NCBI RefSeq assembly: GCF_008801715.1
Contig: NZ_VZPG01000001.1
Span: 1,116,001-1,180,000 of the forward strand
Direction: 5' to 3'
DNA length: 64,000 nt
From: Pseudochrobactrum saccharolyticum
Lineage (GTDB): Bacteria > Pseudomonadota > Alphaproteobacteria > Rhizobiales > Rhizobiaceae
Position 1 is the first letter of the stretch; each line of letters starts with the position of its first letter. Below the pieces are notes generated by a model, which had not been told where the DNA came from, searched no databases, and was given only the letters and a program-made list of their open reading frames with translations. Below, one piece after another: positions 27,533 to 36,876 of this stretch. The position numbers and the translations under genes were made by a program.

Positions 27533-29233
27533 ATGTCAGATTTTAACCCGACACGCGAAGATTTTGAAGCTCTGCTGGCTGAGTCCTTCGCCAATAATGA
27601 CCTTGCAGAAGGTTATGTTGTTAAGGGCCGTATTGTTGCCATCGAAAAAGACATGGCAATCATCGATGCAGGTCTCAAAGTTGAAGGCCGCGTGCCGCTG
27701 AAGGAATTCGGCGCTAAGGGCAAAGACGGCTCGATGAAGCCGGGCGACGAAGTAGAAGTTTACGTTGAGCGTATCGAAAACGCGCTTGGCGAAGCTGTTC
27801 TGTCGCGCGAAAAAGCTCGCCGCGAAGAAAGCTGGGTTCGCCTCGAAGAGAAATTCGGCAAAGGTGAGCGCGTTGATGGCGTTATCTTCAATCAGGTTAA
27901 GGGTGGTTTCACCGTTGATCTCGATGGTGCCGTTGCGTTCCTGCCACGTTCACAGGTTGACATTCGTCCGATCCGCGACGTGACCCCTCTGATGCACAAC
28001 CCGCAGCCGTTTGAAATCCTGAAAATGGACAAGCGTCGCGGCAACATCGTTGTGTCCCGCCGTACCGTTCTGGAAGAATCCCGTGCGGAACAGCGTTCTG
28101 AAATCGTTCAGAACCTTGAAGAAGGTCAGGTTGTTGACGGCGTTGTTAAGAACATCACCGATTACGGTGCGTTCGTTGACCTCGGCGGCATCGACGGCCT
28201 GCTGCACGTTACCGACATGGCATGGCGCCGTGTAAACCATCCGTCCGAAATCCTGACCATCGGTCAGCAGGTTAAGGTTCAGATCATCCGCATCAACCAG
28301 GATACACATCGTATTTCCCTGGGCATGAAGCAGCTGGAAAATGATCCTTGGGATGGCATCGGTGCGAAATATCCGATCGGCAAAAAGATCACCGGTAACG
28401 TAACCAACATCACTGACTACGGTGCATTTGTTGAAATCGAACCAGGTATCGAAGGTCTGATCCACGTTTCTGAAATGTCCTGGACAAAGAAGAACGTACA
28501 CCCAGGCAAAATCCTGTCGACCTCTCAGGAAGTCGAAGTTGTTGTGCTCGAAGTGGATCCGGTCAAGCGCCGTATTTCGCTCGGTCTCAAGCAGACCCTC
28601 GACAACCCATGGACAACCTTTGCTCAGAAATACCCAGCCAACAGCGTTGTTGAAGGCGAAGTCAAGAACAAGACCGAATTCGGCCTGTTCATTGGTCTCG
28701 ACGGCGATGTAGACGGCATGGTTCACCTGTCGGATCTCGACTGGAACCGTCCGGGCGAACAGGTTATCGAAGAGTTCAACAAAGGTGACGTTGTTAAGGC
28801 AGTCGTTCTCGATGTAGACATCGAAAAAGAACGTATCTCCCTCGGCATCAAGCAGCTGACCGGCGACAGCGTTGGTGAAGCAGCTTCTTCCGGCGACCTG
28901 CGCAAAAACGCAGTTGTTTCCTGTGAAGTAACCGGCATCACCGATGGCGGCATCGAAGTTAAACTGGTTGACCACGACATCGAAAGCTTCATCAAGCGTT
29001 CGGATCTGTCCCGTGACCGTGACGAGCAGCGCCCAGAGCGTTTCTCCGTTGGCCAGAAAGTTGACGCACGCGTTATCTCCTTCGACAAGAAAACCCGCAA
29101 GCTGCAGGTTTCCATCAAGGCTCTCGAAATTGCTGAAGAAAAAGAAGCAGTTGCTCAGTACGGTTCCGCAGACAGCGGTGCATCGCTCGGCGACATTCTT
29201 GCAGCAGCAATGAAGAAGTCCGAAAACAACTAA
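27533..29233 (+). CDS. rpsA: 30S ribosomal protein S1
   Basis: 566 aa from ATG 27533, with CAGGAG 6 nt upstream and the usual MSDFNPTREDFEALL start; an upstream in-frame ATG (27410) adds 41 non-conserved residues. It has six S1 RNA-binding repeats, each with a VxDYGAFVDL/EI or equivalent and RISLGxKQ segment. Repeats 3 and 4 are the closest to each other. S1 recruits mRNA to the 30S subunit. It lies 176 nt downstream of cmk and ends at a strong terminator. Confidence 0.97.
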   Translation: MSDFNPTREDFEALLAESFANNDLAEGYVVKGRIVAIEKDMAIIDAGLKVEGRVPLKEFGAKGKDGSMKPGDEVEVYVERIENALGEAVLSREKARREESWVRLEEKFGKGERVDGVIFNQVKGGFTVDLDGAVAFLPRSQVDIRPIRDVTPLMHNPQPFEILKMDKRRGNIVVSRRTVLEESRAEQRSEIVQNLEEGQVVDGVVKNITDYGAFVDLGGIDGLLHVTDMAWRRVNHPSEILTIGQQVKVQIIRINQDTHRISLGMKQLENDPWDGIGAKYPIGKKITGNVTNITDYGAFVEIEPGIEGLIHVSEMSWTKKNVHPGKILSTSQEVEVVVLEVDPVKRRISLGLKQTLDNPWTTFAQKYPANSVVEGEVKNKTEFGLFIGLDGDVDGMVHLSDLDWNRPGEQVIEEFNKGDVVKAVVLDVDIEKERISLGIKQLTGDSVGEAASSGDLRKNAVVSCEVTGITDGGIEVKLVDHDIESFIKRSDLSRDRDEQRPERFSVGQKVDARVISFDKKTRKLQVSIKALEIAEEKEAVAQYGSADSGASLGDILAAAMKKSENN

Positions 29234-29291
29234 TATGGATTAAGCAGGACTTGTCCTTGTGATCTGAGTCCTGTTTCATTCCAGAATTGAA

Positions 29292-29323
29292 AATCCCCCG
29301 TCGGAGCAATCCGGTGGGGGATT
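29292..29323 (+). terminator. terminator of rpsA
   Basis: AATCCCCC pairs with GGGGGATT, with an inner G-U-containing GTCGG/CCGGT extension, and TTTTTTT follows. It lies about 60 nt past the stop. Confidence 0.88.
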
Positions 29324-29508
29324 TTTTTATTACAACAATACAAATACAAAACAGCAATATTAAAATAACAACAAATGAAAATCATTTTATACTTTAAATA
29401 AAAAATTTCACACGCGTTTTAAATTGAGTTAATATACTTATCGTACTGCAGTATTTTTATATTTTATACATTGATTTTTAAAAATAAATTTCAACGAAAG
29501 GAAACACC
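29324..29508. other. strongly AT-rich upstream region of the muramidase gene
   Basis: Roughly 185 bp dominated by A/T runs between the rpsA terminator and the muramidase start, with several TATA-like hexamers. Its base composition contrasts with the flanking genes. It could hold a promoter bound by silencing proteins, or mark acquired DNA. Confidence 0.4.
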
Positions 29509-30252
29509 ATGGCAAAAGGGACATTTTTAAACGTCTTGCCATATGTCTTCGAAGAAGAGGGAGGATATGTTAATCATCCGGCAGATCCGGGCGGCCACAC
29601 CAATATGGGGATCACTCTGGCTACCTTATCCGCATGGATGGGAACAAAGGCATCTGCTGCCGATATCCGCAATCTCAGTCAGAAGACAGCAGCCGACATT
29701 TATAAGAAAAATTATTGGGATAAAATCGCCGGCGATGTGCTGCCCGCCGGTATTGACTATGCAGTATTTGATTTTGCCATCAATTCCGGCCCTGCCCGTG
29801 CCGCAAAAGCTCTGCAGAAAATTGCCGGAACCTCTCAGGACGGGATTATCGGCGATCAGACACTCAGCGCACTCAATCTTCGCGACCCTGCCTCTGTCAT
29901 CAATAATCTCTGTGACCTGCGGCAGAACTGGCTGCAAACACTCTCTGCCTTCAAAACTTTTGGCAAAGGCTGGACAGCCCGCGTCAAACGCGTACGCAAC
30001 CGTTCCCTTGCTCTGGCCAATGAGGCTTCCGGCCAGTCTAAAAAAACAAAACCAAATCAGCCGCGGGAAACAAAGATTTCAATCCCGCCAATCCTCAAGA
30101 AACCAGAAACGCTGGCACCGCTCAGCGGTGCACTCACCGGCATCACCGCTATGGCCTCCGGCAATGGCCCCGTTCAGATTGCTGTCGCGGTTATTCTGGT
30201 TGTTCTGACCATTGCTGTTCTGTGGCATTTCCTCAGCCGCAGAAAGAACTGA
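29509..30252 (+). CDS. GH108 N-acetylmuramidase with C-terminal membrane anchor (SagA-like)
   Basis: 247 aa with AAAGGA 7 nt upstream. The N-terminal GH108 domain (1 to about 85) has the catalytic-glutamate signature EEEGGYVNHPADPGGHTNMGIT, followed by a C-terminal GH108-associated region with NSGPARAAKALQ and QDGIIGDQTL, a peptidoglycan-binding-type helix pair. A Lys/Pro linker leads to one membrane helix (IAVAVILVVLTIAVLWHFL) and RRKN. The fold is phage-endolysin-like. In Brucella a GH108 protein (SagA) locally opens peptidoglycan for envelope machinery, so a domesticated role is plausible. No other phage genes are near. Confidence 0.85.
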   Translation: MAKGTFLNVLPYVFEEEGGYVNHPADPGGHTNMGITLATLSAWMGTKASAADIRNLSQKTAADIYKKNYWDKIAGDVLPAGIDYAVFDFAINSGPARAAKALQKIAGTSQDGIIGDQTLSALNLRDPASVINNLCDLRQNWLQTLSAFKTFGKGWTARVKRVRNRSLALANEASGQSKKTKPNQPRETKISIPPILKKPETLAPLSGALTGITAMASGNGPVQIAVAVILVVLTIAVLWHFLSRRKN

Positions 30253-30335
30253 AAAGTGAGAACCGGTTTCGGAGAAGATACGCGAGAGAAGAAATAGAGC
30301 ATTTCCAATGACTCAAGATAAACCGGAAATGCTCT
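30253..30335. repeat. RIME-like palindromic repeat, copy 3
   Basis: Starts with GAAAAGTGAGAACCGGTTTCGG and ends with the palindrome AGAGCATTTCC...GGAAATGCTCT. The first palindrome is degenerate. It lies directly between a stop codon and a terminator. Confidence 0.6.
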
Positions 30336-30367
30336 ATTGCCCGCCCGTTTAAAAGCGGGCGGGCAAT
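30336..30367. terminator. bidirectional terminator between convergent genes
   Basis: ATTGCCCGCCCG and CGGGCGGGCAAT form a perfect 12-bp stem with an 8-nt loop. It is short on T runs on both sides, so its efficiency is uncertain, but its position between the stops at 30252 and 30394 supports the call. Confidence 0.65.
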
Positions 30368-30393
30368 ATGCGTTTAAGAATTTGATGCAAAAA

Positions 30394-31410
30394 TCAGGCT
30401 ACGCCCAGCAGATCAATCAGTGACAGGCTGATTGCTCCCAAAGCCAGCAGGCAGAAGACAGCGGTCAGCGTGACACGGCCACCGGCCTTCATCACCGTAC
30501 GCACATCCACACCAAGTCCGAGACCAGCCATTGCAATCACTGTCAGGGCTGTACTTGCCTCATGCAGCGGAGGCAGCACCGCTTGCGGGATCAGAGACAG
30601 GCTGCGCAGCGCCATCATTCCCAGAAAGCCGATAATAAACCATGGCACCATCTGCGACAGCTTCGGACGGGCACCACCTGACTTTGCACCGATTACACCG
30701 ATTGCCACAATAACCGGCCCCAGCATCAGCACGCGCACCAGCTTGACCAATGTACCGATCTGCACACTCAATGCAGCCACAGGGGCTGTTGCAGCCAACA
30801 CCTGCGGCACCGCATAGACTGTCAGGCCTGCCAGAATACCATATTGTGCGGCAGACATATTCAGCAGCGGCACCAGCAAAGGCAGACACAAAACAACGAC
30901 AACACCCAGCACAGCTGTAAAGGCAATGGACGAGGCCACATCATCACTATTTGCACCGATCACCGGCGCTGTGGCGGCGATTGCCGAGTTACCGCAGATA
31001 GAATTACCGCAAGCCACCAGCACAGCCATACGATGCGACAGGCGCATCATCCGGCCGATTGAATAGCTGATACCAATCGACAGCATCACAACACCGGCAA
31101 TCCCGCCAATCAAAGCTGGCCCCGCCTGCATCACCGCTTCAGCACTGATGGATGCGCCGAGCAACACAATCGCAATTTCTAGAACCATCTTGGATGAAAA
31201 CTGGATGCCTGCATGATACCGGCCAGACAGGCTGAACAGTGAACGCACTGCGGCGCCTATCAGAATAGCCAGCACGATTGATTCCAGCCATGCCCGCCCG
31301 AAATAGTGCGCCTCGATATATTCCAGAGCATAGGCAGCGATACTGACCAGAAGGCAGAGCATAAATCCGGGTAAAATGCAGGAGAAATTAGAATGAAGCT
31401 TGTGTGGCAT
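30394..31410 (-). CDS. yeiH: YeiH/UPF0324 family putative anion (sulfate) exporter
   Basis: 338-aa inner-membrane protein with about ten helices. Start ATG 31410 has GGAAT at good distance; the frame is open to 31458. It shows the family's inverted-repeat helices, with SSKMVLEIAIVLLGASIS, LVACGNSICGNSAIAATAPVIGA and TVIAMAGLGLGVDVRTVMKAGGR. It is annotated in databases as a putative sulfate exporter, but the substrate is not experimentally settled. It is divergent from a LysR regulator, the same arrangement as yeiE-yeiH of E. coli, which suggests direct control. Confidence 0.88.
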   Translation of the reverse strand: MPHKLHSNFSCILPGFMLCLLVSIAAYALEYIEAHYFGRAWLESIVLAILIGAAVRSLFSLSGRYHAGIQFSSKMVLEIAIVLLGASISAEAVMQAGPALIGGIAGVVMLSIGISYSIGRMMRLSHRMAVLVACGNSICGNSAIAATAPVIGANSDDVASSIAFTAVLGVVVVLCLPLLVPLLNMSAAQYGILAGLTVYAVPQVLAATAPVAALSVQIGTLVKLVRVLMLGPVIVAIGVIGAKSGGARPKLSQMVPWFIIGFLGMMALRSLSLIPQAVLPPLHEASTALTVIAMAGLGLGVDVRTVMKAGGRVTLTAVFCLLALGAISLSLIDLLGVA

Positions 31411-31515
31411 GACTGCTATTCCGATAATTTTTCCAATTCTATCGCTTATTTCAACCATTCATTCCATTTGAAAATATGGTATATTTCATTCAGTAAAATC
31501 GAACGATTGAGCACC
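31411..31515. promoter_or_regulatory. divergent promoter region of yeiH and its LysR regulator
   Basis: 105 bp between divergent starts. It is AT-rich (TTCATTCCATTTGAAAATAT), with dyad-like ATTTC/GAAAT and ATTCATTCC/ATGG segments suitable for a LysR-type regulator. No single T-N11-A site can be assigned with confidence. Confidence 0.4.
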
Positions 31516-32403
31516 ATGACCCTTGAACAATTACGGATATTTGCGGAAGTCGCCCGTCAGCAGCACCTGACCCGTGCGGCCGAAAGCCTGCATCTGACAC
31601 CATCAGCGGTCAGCGCTGCAATTAAAACGCTGGAAGAACGCTATGCGACACAACTCTTCAACCGTATCGGCAGACGTATTGAGCTGAATGAAACGGGGCG
31701 TATTTTTCTGCATGAAGCCGAGGCTGTGCTTGCCCGTGCGCAGGCTGCCGAATTGACACTAACCGAAATTACCGGTCTGCAGCGTGGCAGCCTGCATATT
31801 TATGCCAGCCAGACTACAGCCAGCTACTGGCTGCCGCCACTGCTGGCACGGTTTCATACCGCCTATCCGCAGATTGAACTGAAGCTCTCCATCGGCAATA
31901 GCGAGCAAGTGGTCGATGCTCTGCGGGAGGGACTGGCAGATGCGGGATTTATTGAAGCAGAGACTGATGACGCGCTGCTGCATAAAGAACCGGTTGCCTA
32001 TGACGAACTGATTACAGTCGTCAATCCCGCACATCCGTGGGCACAGCTTGAAACTTTACCGGCAGAACAACTGAGCGAAAGCTTCTGGATTTTGCGCGAA
32101 CAAGGCTCGGGCACCCGCGCCGTCTTTGAAACTTACTTGCGCGAGCAAGGCTACGATCCGGCGGATTTACCGCTGGCGCTGGAACTGCCGTCCAACGAGG
32201 CGATCTGCTCCGCACTGACAGCAGGCAATTACGCTACTGTGTTGTCCGCCCTAGCAGCCCGTCCGCATCTGGCAGCAGGCACATTGAAACAAGTGCCGTT
32301 TACACTGCCACCACGACAATTCTGGCTACTGAACCACCGCGAGCGCTACCAGAGCCATGCCTTTAAAGCGCTATATAAGATGATTATCAGCGGATTGCCT
32401 TGA
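31516..32403 (+). CDS. LysR-type regulator, YeiE-like
   Basis: 295 aa from ATG 31516 (MTLEQLRIFAEVARQ), the normal LysR beginning; the frame is open upstream to 31393 without a motif. The winged helix-turn-helix is residues 1-60 (LTRAAESLHLTPSAVSAAIKTLE). The C-terminal part is a periplasmic-binding-protein-like effector domain. It resembles the CysB/YeiE subgroup. Its divergent neighbour is yeiH, its likely target. The 3' end overlaps the convergent mltB-type gene by 17 bp. Confidence 0.88.
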   Translation: MTLEQLRIFAEVARQQHLTRAAESLHLTPSAVSAAIKTLEERYATQLFNRIGRRIELNETGRIFLHEAEAVLARAQAAELTLTEITGLQRGSLHIYASQTTASYWLPPLLARFHTAYPQIELKLSIGNSEQVVDALREGLADAGFIEAETDDALLHKEPVAYDELITVVNPAHPWAQLETLPAEQLSESFWILREQGSGTRAVFETYLREQGYDPADLPLALELPSNEAICSALTAGNYATVLSALAARPHLAAGTLKQVPFTLPPRQFWLLNHRERYQSHAFKALYKMIISGLP

Positions 32404-33664
32404 CCAGCGCCTTATCAGGAAAACAGGTGGCAGGCTGGCCGTTCTTTGCCTGCCAGACACCGATAGAGCGACGGGTTTTAAATCCGGCCAGACCATCCGG
32501 TTTACCGACATCATAGCCCTGCTTTTGCAGACGTTTCTGCATGGCGGCGACATCGGAGCGATAAAGCCCACCGACAGCACCCCAACCTTGCTGAAAACCA
32601 CCGGCGCCATAACTCATCCGGTCAGAGACATGACCGATGAACAGCGCATAGAGATCGCTCATATTATAGTTTTTCAGCACGTAGAAATTCTGCGTCACAA
32701 TAAATGCAGGCCCGTGACGACCGGCAGGCATCAGCAGAAAGCCCTCCTGCCCCATCTCCTGTGACGGAAACGCCTTGCCATTCACACGAGTGACACCCAG
32801 TGCCGACCAGTCTTTGAAGCTCTTACCCTGATCCGGCCCTTCCAGTGAGCAGGAGACATTTTGCGGCACATTGACCTCAAAGCCCCAGTCGCGGCCTTTC
32901 TGCCAGCCGAAATGCTGCAAATAGGCCGCAATAGAAGCCAGTGTGTCCGGCACGGAGTTCCAGATATCGCGCCGTCCGTCACCGTCATAATCGACGGCAT
33001 GTTCTAAGTAAGAGGTCGGCATGAATTGCGGCTGACCGAGCGCACCCGCCCAAGAGCTTTTCAGATGTGCACTATCCATATAGCCCTTCTGCACAATTTC
33101 GAGCGCTGCCAGTAATTCCGCACGGAACATATCCTTGCGGGTTGCCATAAAGGCTTTGGTCGCAAGCACTTCAAAACCGTTGTAAGGAATTTTTACCGAG
33201 CCGAAGGCTGATTCACGTCCCCAGACAGCGACAACAATACCGGCAGGCACGCCGAAATCACGCTCGATTTTCGCTAACAGGCTCTTATGGGCATTGAGCT
33301 TCACCTTGCCATTGCTGACAACGGAATCAACTGTGCCTTTGCGGAAATAATTGGCCGGAGAGCCGAACTCAGACTGTGTCTGCTGCTTTGGTGTTTGCGG
33401 CTTGGTTCCGGGCGGCACCAGATCAGGCAGTTTCCAGTTCAGCTGCACACCGGATAAAGACTGATTGAACACACTGCGGCTGATGCCGCGCTGTTGCGCC
33501 TGCGGCCACAGATCATTCTCCAGCCATTGCTGAAAGGCCGCATTGGTTTTGGATTGGAGTGCAGCAGAATAAGTCTGTGCCTGCGCCACTGTCGAGGTGA
33601 GGGGTACGGCAGCACAAAACAGGCTGAGCGCCACCAAAGCCTGACGGAGGAAAGTCTTCTGCAT
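32387..33664 (-). CDS. MltB-type lytic murein transglycosylase
   Basis: 425-aa periplasmic enzyme that cleaves peptidoglycan glycan strands. Signal peptide ends VAQAQ. The catalytic SLT2/MltB domain spans about residues 30-330, with the active-site glutamate in VAVWGRESAFG and the supporting GALGQPQFMPTSY and YDGDGRRDIWNSVPDTLASIA. A C-terminal PG_binding_1 domain (about 355-420) has MQKRLQKQGYDVGKPDGLAG. No lipobox, so it is probably soluble. The gene is convergent with the LysR gene and overlaps its end. Confidence 0.92.
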   Translation of the reverse strand: MQKTFLRQALVALSLFCAAVPLTSTVAQAQTYSAALQSKTNAAFQQWLENDLWPQAQQRGISRSVFNQSLSGVQLNWKLPDLVPPGTKPQTPKQQTQSEFGSPANYFRKGTVDSVVSNGKVKLNAHKSLLAKIERDFGVPAGIVVAVWGRESAFGSVKIPYNGFEVLATKAFMATRKDMFRAELLAALEIVQKGYMDSAHLKSSWAGALGQPQFMPTSYLEHAVDYDGDGRRDIWNSVPDTLASIAAYLQHFGWQKGRDWGFEVNVPQNVSCSLEGPDQGKSFKDWSALGVTRVNGKAFPSQEMGQEGFLLMPAGRHGPAFIVTQNFYVLKNYNMSDLYALFIGHVSDRMSYGAGGFQQGWGAVGGLYRSDVAAMQKRLQKQGYDVGKPDGLAGFKTRRSIGVWQAKNGQPATCFPDKALVKAIR

Positions 33665-33724
33665 GGCTGCTCCTGTTATACAAAATCCACCTGAAACTTG
33701 GATAAAAAATCGGTAGGTCAGGTT

Positions 33725-34330
33725 TTATAATGTTGTTCTGGCGCGCAAAGCCGCTGCCAATGTCCCCTCGTCGAGATAATCCAGCTCGCCACCTACCGGC
33801 ACACCATGCGCAAGACGGGTGATTTTCACATCCATGCCGTCGAGCTGATCGGTGATATAATGCGCTGTGGTCTGCCCTTCGACCGTGGCATTGACAGCGA
33901 GAATAATCTCTTTGATCTCACCGCCCGCCACGCGCTCAATCAGACCTTTAATGTTGAGATCATCCGGCCCCACACCATCGAGCGGTGACAAACGGCCGCC
34001 CAGCACATGATAGCGCACATTCATGGTGCCAGCGCGTTCCAGTGCCCAAAGGTCGGATACGTCTTCAACAACGATCAGTGTGGAAGGATCACGGCGCGGA
34101 TCTTCGCAGACTGTGCACGGATCGCTGGTATCCACGTTCCCGCAACAGGAACAGATACGCACCTTTTCTGCAGCTTCCTGCATGGCAGAGCCAAGCGGCA
34201 CCAGCAATGCATCTTTTTTCTTAATCAGATGCAGCGCGGCACGGCGTGCAGAACGGGGCCCGAGCCCCGGCACACGGGCAAGAAGCTGGATCAGACGTTC
34301 AATTTCAGGACCGGCGATTCGTTTTGACAT
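33725..34330 (-). CDS. recR: recombination mediator RecR
   Basis: 201 aa, normal length. N-terminal helix-hairpin-helix ([20 protein letters not shown]), C4 zinc finger ([16 protein letters not shown]), Toprim domain ([17 protein letters not shown]) and C-terminal Walker B-like segment. It works with RecF and RecO to load RecA on gapped DNA. It lies 80 nt after ybaB in the conserved dnaX-ybaB-recR cluster. Confidence 0.96.
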   Translation of the reverse strand: MSKRIAGPEIERLIQLLARVPGLGPRSARRAALHLIKKKDALLVPLGSAMQEAAEKVRICSCCGNVDTSDPCTVCEDPRRDPSTLIVVEDVSDLWALERAGTMNVRYHVLGGRLSPLDGVGPDDLNIKGLIERVAGGEIKEIILAVNATVEGQTTAHYITDQLDGMDVKITRLAHGVPVGGELDYLDEGTLAAALRARTTL

Positions 34331-34411
34331 AGTGAAGACTTAAAACATTTAACGCCCGAATAGAATCGGGCGTTAATTTATAATCACATGATGTATGGAT
34401 AATCTGTCGCC

Positions 34412-34735
34412 TTAAAACGGCAGTTTCATGCCCGGAGGGATTGGCAGACCGGCGGTCAGCGCCTGTGTCTTTTCAGCCATCATCGCTTCCAGCTTGGCTT
34501 TTGCATCATTATGCGCAGCAATAATCAGGTCTTCCAGAATTTCGCCTTCGCCTTCTTTAAGCAGCGACGGATCAATTTTCAGACTGGTCAATGTACCCTT
34601 GCCAAGCAGGGTCAGGCTGACCAGACCACCGCCGGAAGTGGCGCTGACTTCCATCTGCGCGATTTCTTCCTGCATAGCCTGCATTTTGGCCTGCATTTCT
34701 TTTGCTTTGCTCAGCATCCCCATCATGTCACGCAT
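34412..34735 (-). CDS. ybaB: YbaB/EbfC nucleoid-associated protein
   Basis: 107 aa. It starts [22 protein letters not shown], the dimerising helix of the family, followed by the beta hairpin ([18 protein letters not shown]) and a second long helix. The family binds DNA as a tweezer-like dimer. It sits between dnaX and recR as in most bacteria, probably on one transcript with them. Confidence 0.95.
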   Translation of the reverse strand: MRDMMGMLSKAKEMQAKMQAMQEEIAQMEVSATSGGGLVSLTLLGKGTLTSLKIDPSLLKEGEGEILEDLIIAAHNDAKAKLEAMMAEKTQALTAGLPIPPGMKLPF

Positions 34736-34808
34736 GTGGCAGAACTCCTCGAATTACTCTTTTTCAATAAATGGTTCACAGCTTTGGTCGTTTCAACCAC
34801 AGCTAATA

Positions 34809-36635
34809 TTAATCGTCATCATCCAAATCGCCGCTATCCACGCCCGGATCAGGCATTTGCATTTCCAAATCCGTGTCGTCATCCGGCGTGGTAATACGCA
34901 CGTCGATGATTTTTGCACCCGGAAATTTCGCAAGGATCGCCGCTACATCCGGATCAGCGCGGGCATCTGTCACCAGTTCTTCGCGCCTTGCAGTTTCCAC
35001 TTCAGCCACGGTCTGGCCGCCGCCGTCACGGGCAACCGAAACCATCCAGCGTTCACCCGTCCAGTCCAACAGGCGCTGCGCCATATCGGTGGCCAGCGTT
35101 TTCGGTGCATGTTCGGTCAGCGCAATTTCCATACGGTTCTGACCGATGGAAACCAGCCGTACGAAATTCTTGACCAGAACTTTGAACTGCAGATCGCGTT
35201 TATTGCCCGCCAGATTGACGATGTCATTCAGGTCGCGGATACGCACGGCCTGCGGAGCAGGCTCTGTTTTAGGCTGGACAACGGCTTGCGGCTGCATCAC
35301 CGGCTGTGCAGTTGGCTCGGCCAATCGAAGAGCGGCACCACCATTATTCTGGCGTTGAACCATTTGACCGGAAACAGCATCGGTAGATGCATAAGCTGTT
35401 GCACCACCACCGGAACCATTACCACCGCCGCCGCCTTGCAGAGCAGATGGCGCAGAACTACCGCCAACCTGACCATTGGCAATGGCTTTCAGCGCCTCAT
35501 CCAGTGTCGGCAGATCAGCGGAATGTGCCAAGCGGATCAGCAGCATTTCTGCTGCCTGCACCGGACGCGATGAGGTTTCCACCTCATGAATACCTTTGAG
35601 CAGCATCTGCCAGCAGCGCGACAGCGCGCGGATCGACAGTGTTTTGGCAAATTCAGCACCGCGCACGCGCTCGTCTTCCGACAGCGACATATCCTGCGCA
35701 ACTTCCGGTGTGAAACGCAGGCGTGTGACCAGATGATTGAAGTCCGCCAGATCGCTCAGCACAACAGAAGGATCAGCGCCCACATCATATTGCGCGCGGA
35801 ATTCTTTCAAAACGCCTGCCACATCACCGCGCATCAGCATTTCAAACAGGTCGATAATACGCGCACGGTCGGCAAGGCCGAGCATTTCACGCACAGTCTG
35901 GCTGTCGACTGTGCCGTTGCCATGAGCAATCGCCTGATCAAGGATCGACAGGCTGTCGCGCGCAGAGCCTTCACCGGCACGGGCAATCATCGCCAGCGCC
36001 GTGTCATCAGCCTGCACATTTTCAAGGCCGGTGATCTTGCGCAACAGGCTGGTCAATGTGCCGGATTCAATGCGGCGCAGGTCAAAACGCTGACAGCGTG
36101 ACAGAACAGTAATCGGCACTTTGCGGATTTCTGTTGTCGCGAAAATAAACTTCACATGCGGCGGCGGCTCTTCCAATGTCTTCAGCAGGCCGTTGAAAGC
36201 CTGATTAGAGAGCATATGCACCTCATCGATGATATAGACTTTGTAACGGGCAGAAACCGGACGGTAACGCACCTGTTCAATAATCTCACGAATATCATCA
36301 ATACCGGTATGCGAGGCAGCATCCATCTCGATCACATCGACATGGCGGCCTTCCATAATCGCCTGACAGTGCTCCCCCAATTCGGTCAGATGCACACTCG
36401 GCTGATCAATCGTATCGGTTTTATAATTCAGGCCGCGCGCCAGAATACGTGCCGTTGTGGTCTTACCCACCCCGCGCACACCGGTCAGCATCCAGGCCTG
36501 AGCAATGCGTCCTGCTTCAAAAGCATTGGTCAGGGTGCGCACCATCGGCTCCTGACCATATAGATCGTCAAAATTCTGCGGGCGGTATTTACGGGCGAGA
36601 ACGCGATAGGCGTTGTCTGCCGGTTTATTATCCAT
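34809..36635 (-). CDS. dnaX: DNA polymerase III subunits gamma/tau
   Basis: 608-aa clamp-loader ATPase. AAA+ domain with Walker A GVRGVGKTTTARIL, Walker B DEVHMLSNQAFN and sensor 1 FIFATTEIRKVPITVLSRCQRFD. After residue 370 comes a Gly/Ala/Gln-rich linker (GGGGGNGSGGG), then a C-terminal tau domain. The zinc module, normally four Cys, is reduced to one (Cys in GEHCQAIMEGRH), as I recall for Rhizobiales. I see no clear slippery A6-G frameshift site, so separate gamma production is uncertain. First gene of dnaX-ybaB-recR. Confidence 0.96.
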   Translation of the reverse strand: MDNKPADNAYRVLARKYRPQNFDDLYGQEPMVRTLTNAFEAGRIAQAWMLTGVRGVGKTTTARILARGLNYKTDTIDQPSVHLTELGEHCQAIMEGRHVDVIEMDAASHTGIDDIREIIEQVRYRPVSARYKVYIIDEVHMLSNQAFNGLLKTLEEPPPHVKFIFATTEIRKVPITVLSRCQRFDLRRIESGTLTSLLRKITGLENVQADDTALAMIARAGEGSARDSLSILDQAIAHGNGTVDSQTVREMLGLADRARIIDLFEMLMRGDVAGVLKEFRAQYDVGADPSVVLSDLADFNHLVTRLRFTPEVAQDMSLSEDERVRGAEFAKTLSIRALSRCWQMLLKGIHEVETSSRPVQAAEMLLIRLAHSADLPTLDEALKAIANGQVGGSSAPSALQGGGGGNGSGGGATAYASTDAVSGQMVQRQNNGGAALRLAEPTAQPVMQPQAVVQPKTEPAPQAVRIRDLNDIVNLAGNKRDLQFKVLVKNFVRLVSIGQNRMEIALTEHAPKTLATDMAQRLLDWTGERWMVSVARDGGGQTVAEVETARREELVTDARADPDVAAILAKFPGAKIIDVRITTPDDDTDLEMQMPDPGVDSGDLDDDD

Positions 36636-36668
36636 GGATTTCGCGCGCTCCTTCAGATCCCGTCTTTA

Positions 36669-36767
36669 AAGCATTTCCAGCAAAAGTGGGAACCGGTTTT
36701 GCGTAGGATAATGCGTAAAACAATAATTAGAGCGGTTCCAACAGTTCATCACAACTGGAACTGCTCT
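36669..36767. repeat. RIME-like palindromic repeat, copy 4 (most complete)
   Basis: First palindrome GCATTTCCAGCAAAA...CCGGTTTTGCG...ATAATGCGTAAAACAA, then second palindrome AGAGCGGTTCCA/TGGAACTGCTCT (one G-U). This two-palindrome unit of about 100 bp is the best example in the window. It lies between dnaX and the SRP RNA gene. Confidence 0.75.
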
Positions 36768-36876
36768 AAGCATCACTGCTGTAGCACAGATCGTCAGCCG
36801 ATTGAAAACAGAAAGCGGCCTCTCGGAAAACTTAGCTTTTCCGTGCACAACAATCTGATTTTCAGGGGAGAAAAAG

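Noticed and set aside
27950-28975. 341-codon minus-strand frame inside rpsA
   Set aside because: Antisense shadow of the S1 repeats; its apparent repeat structure mirrors the sense gene.
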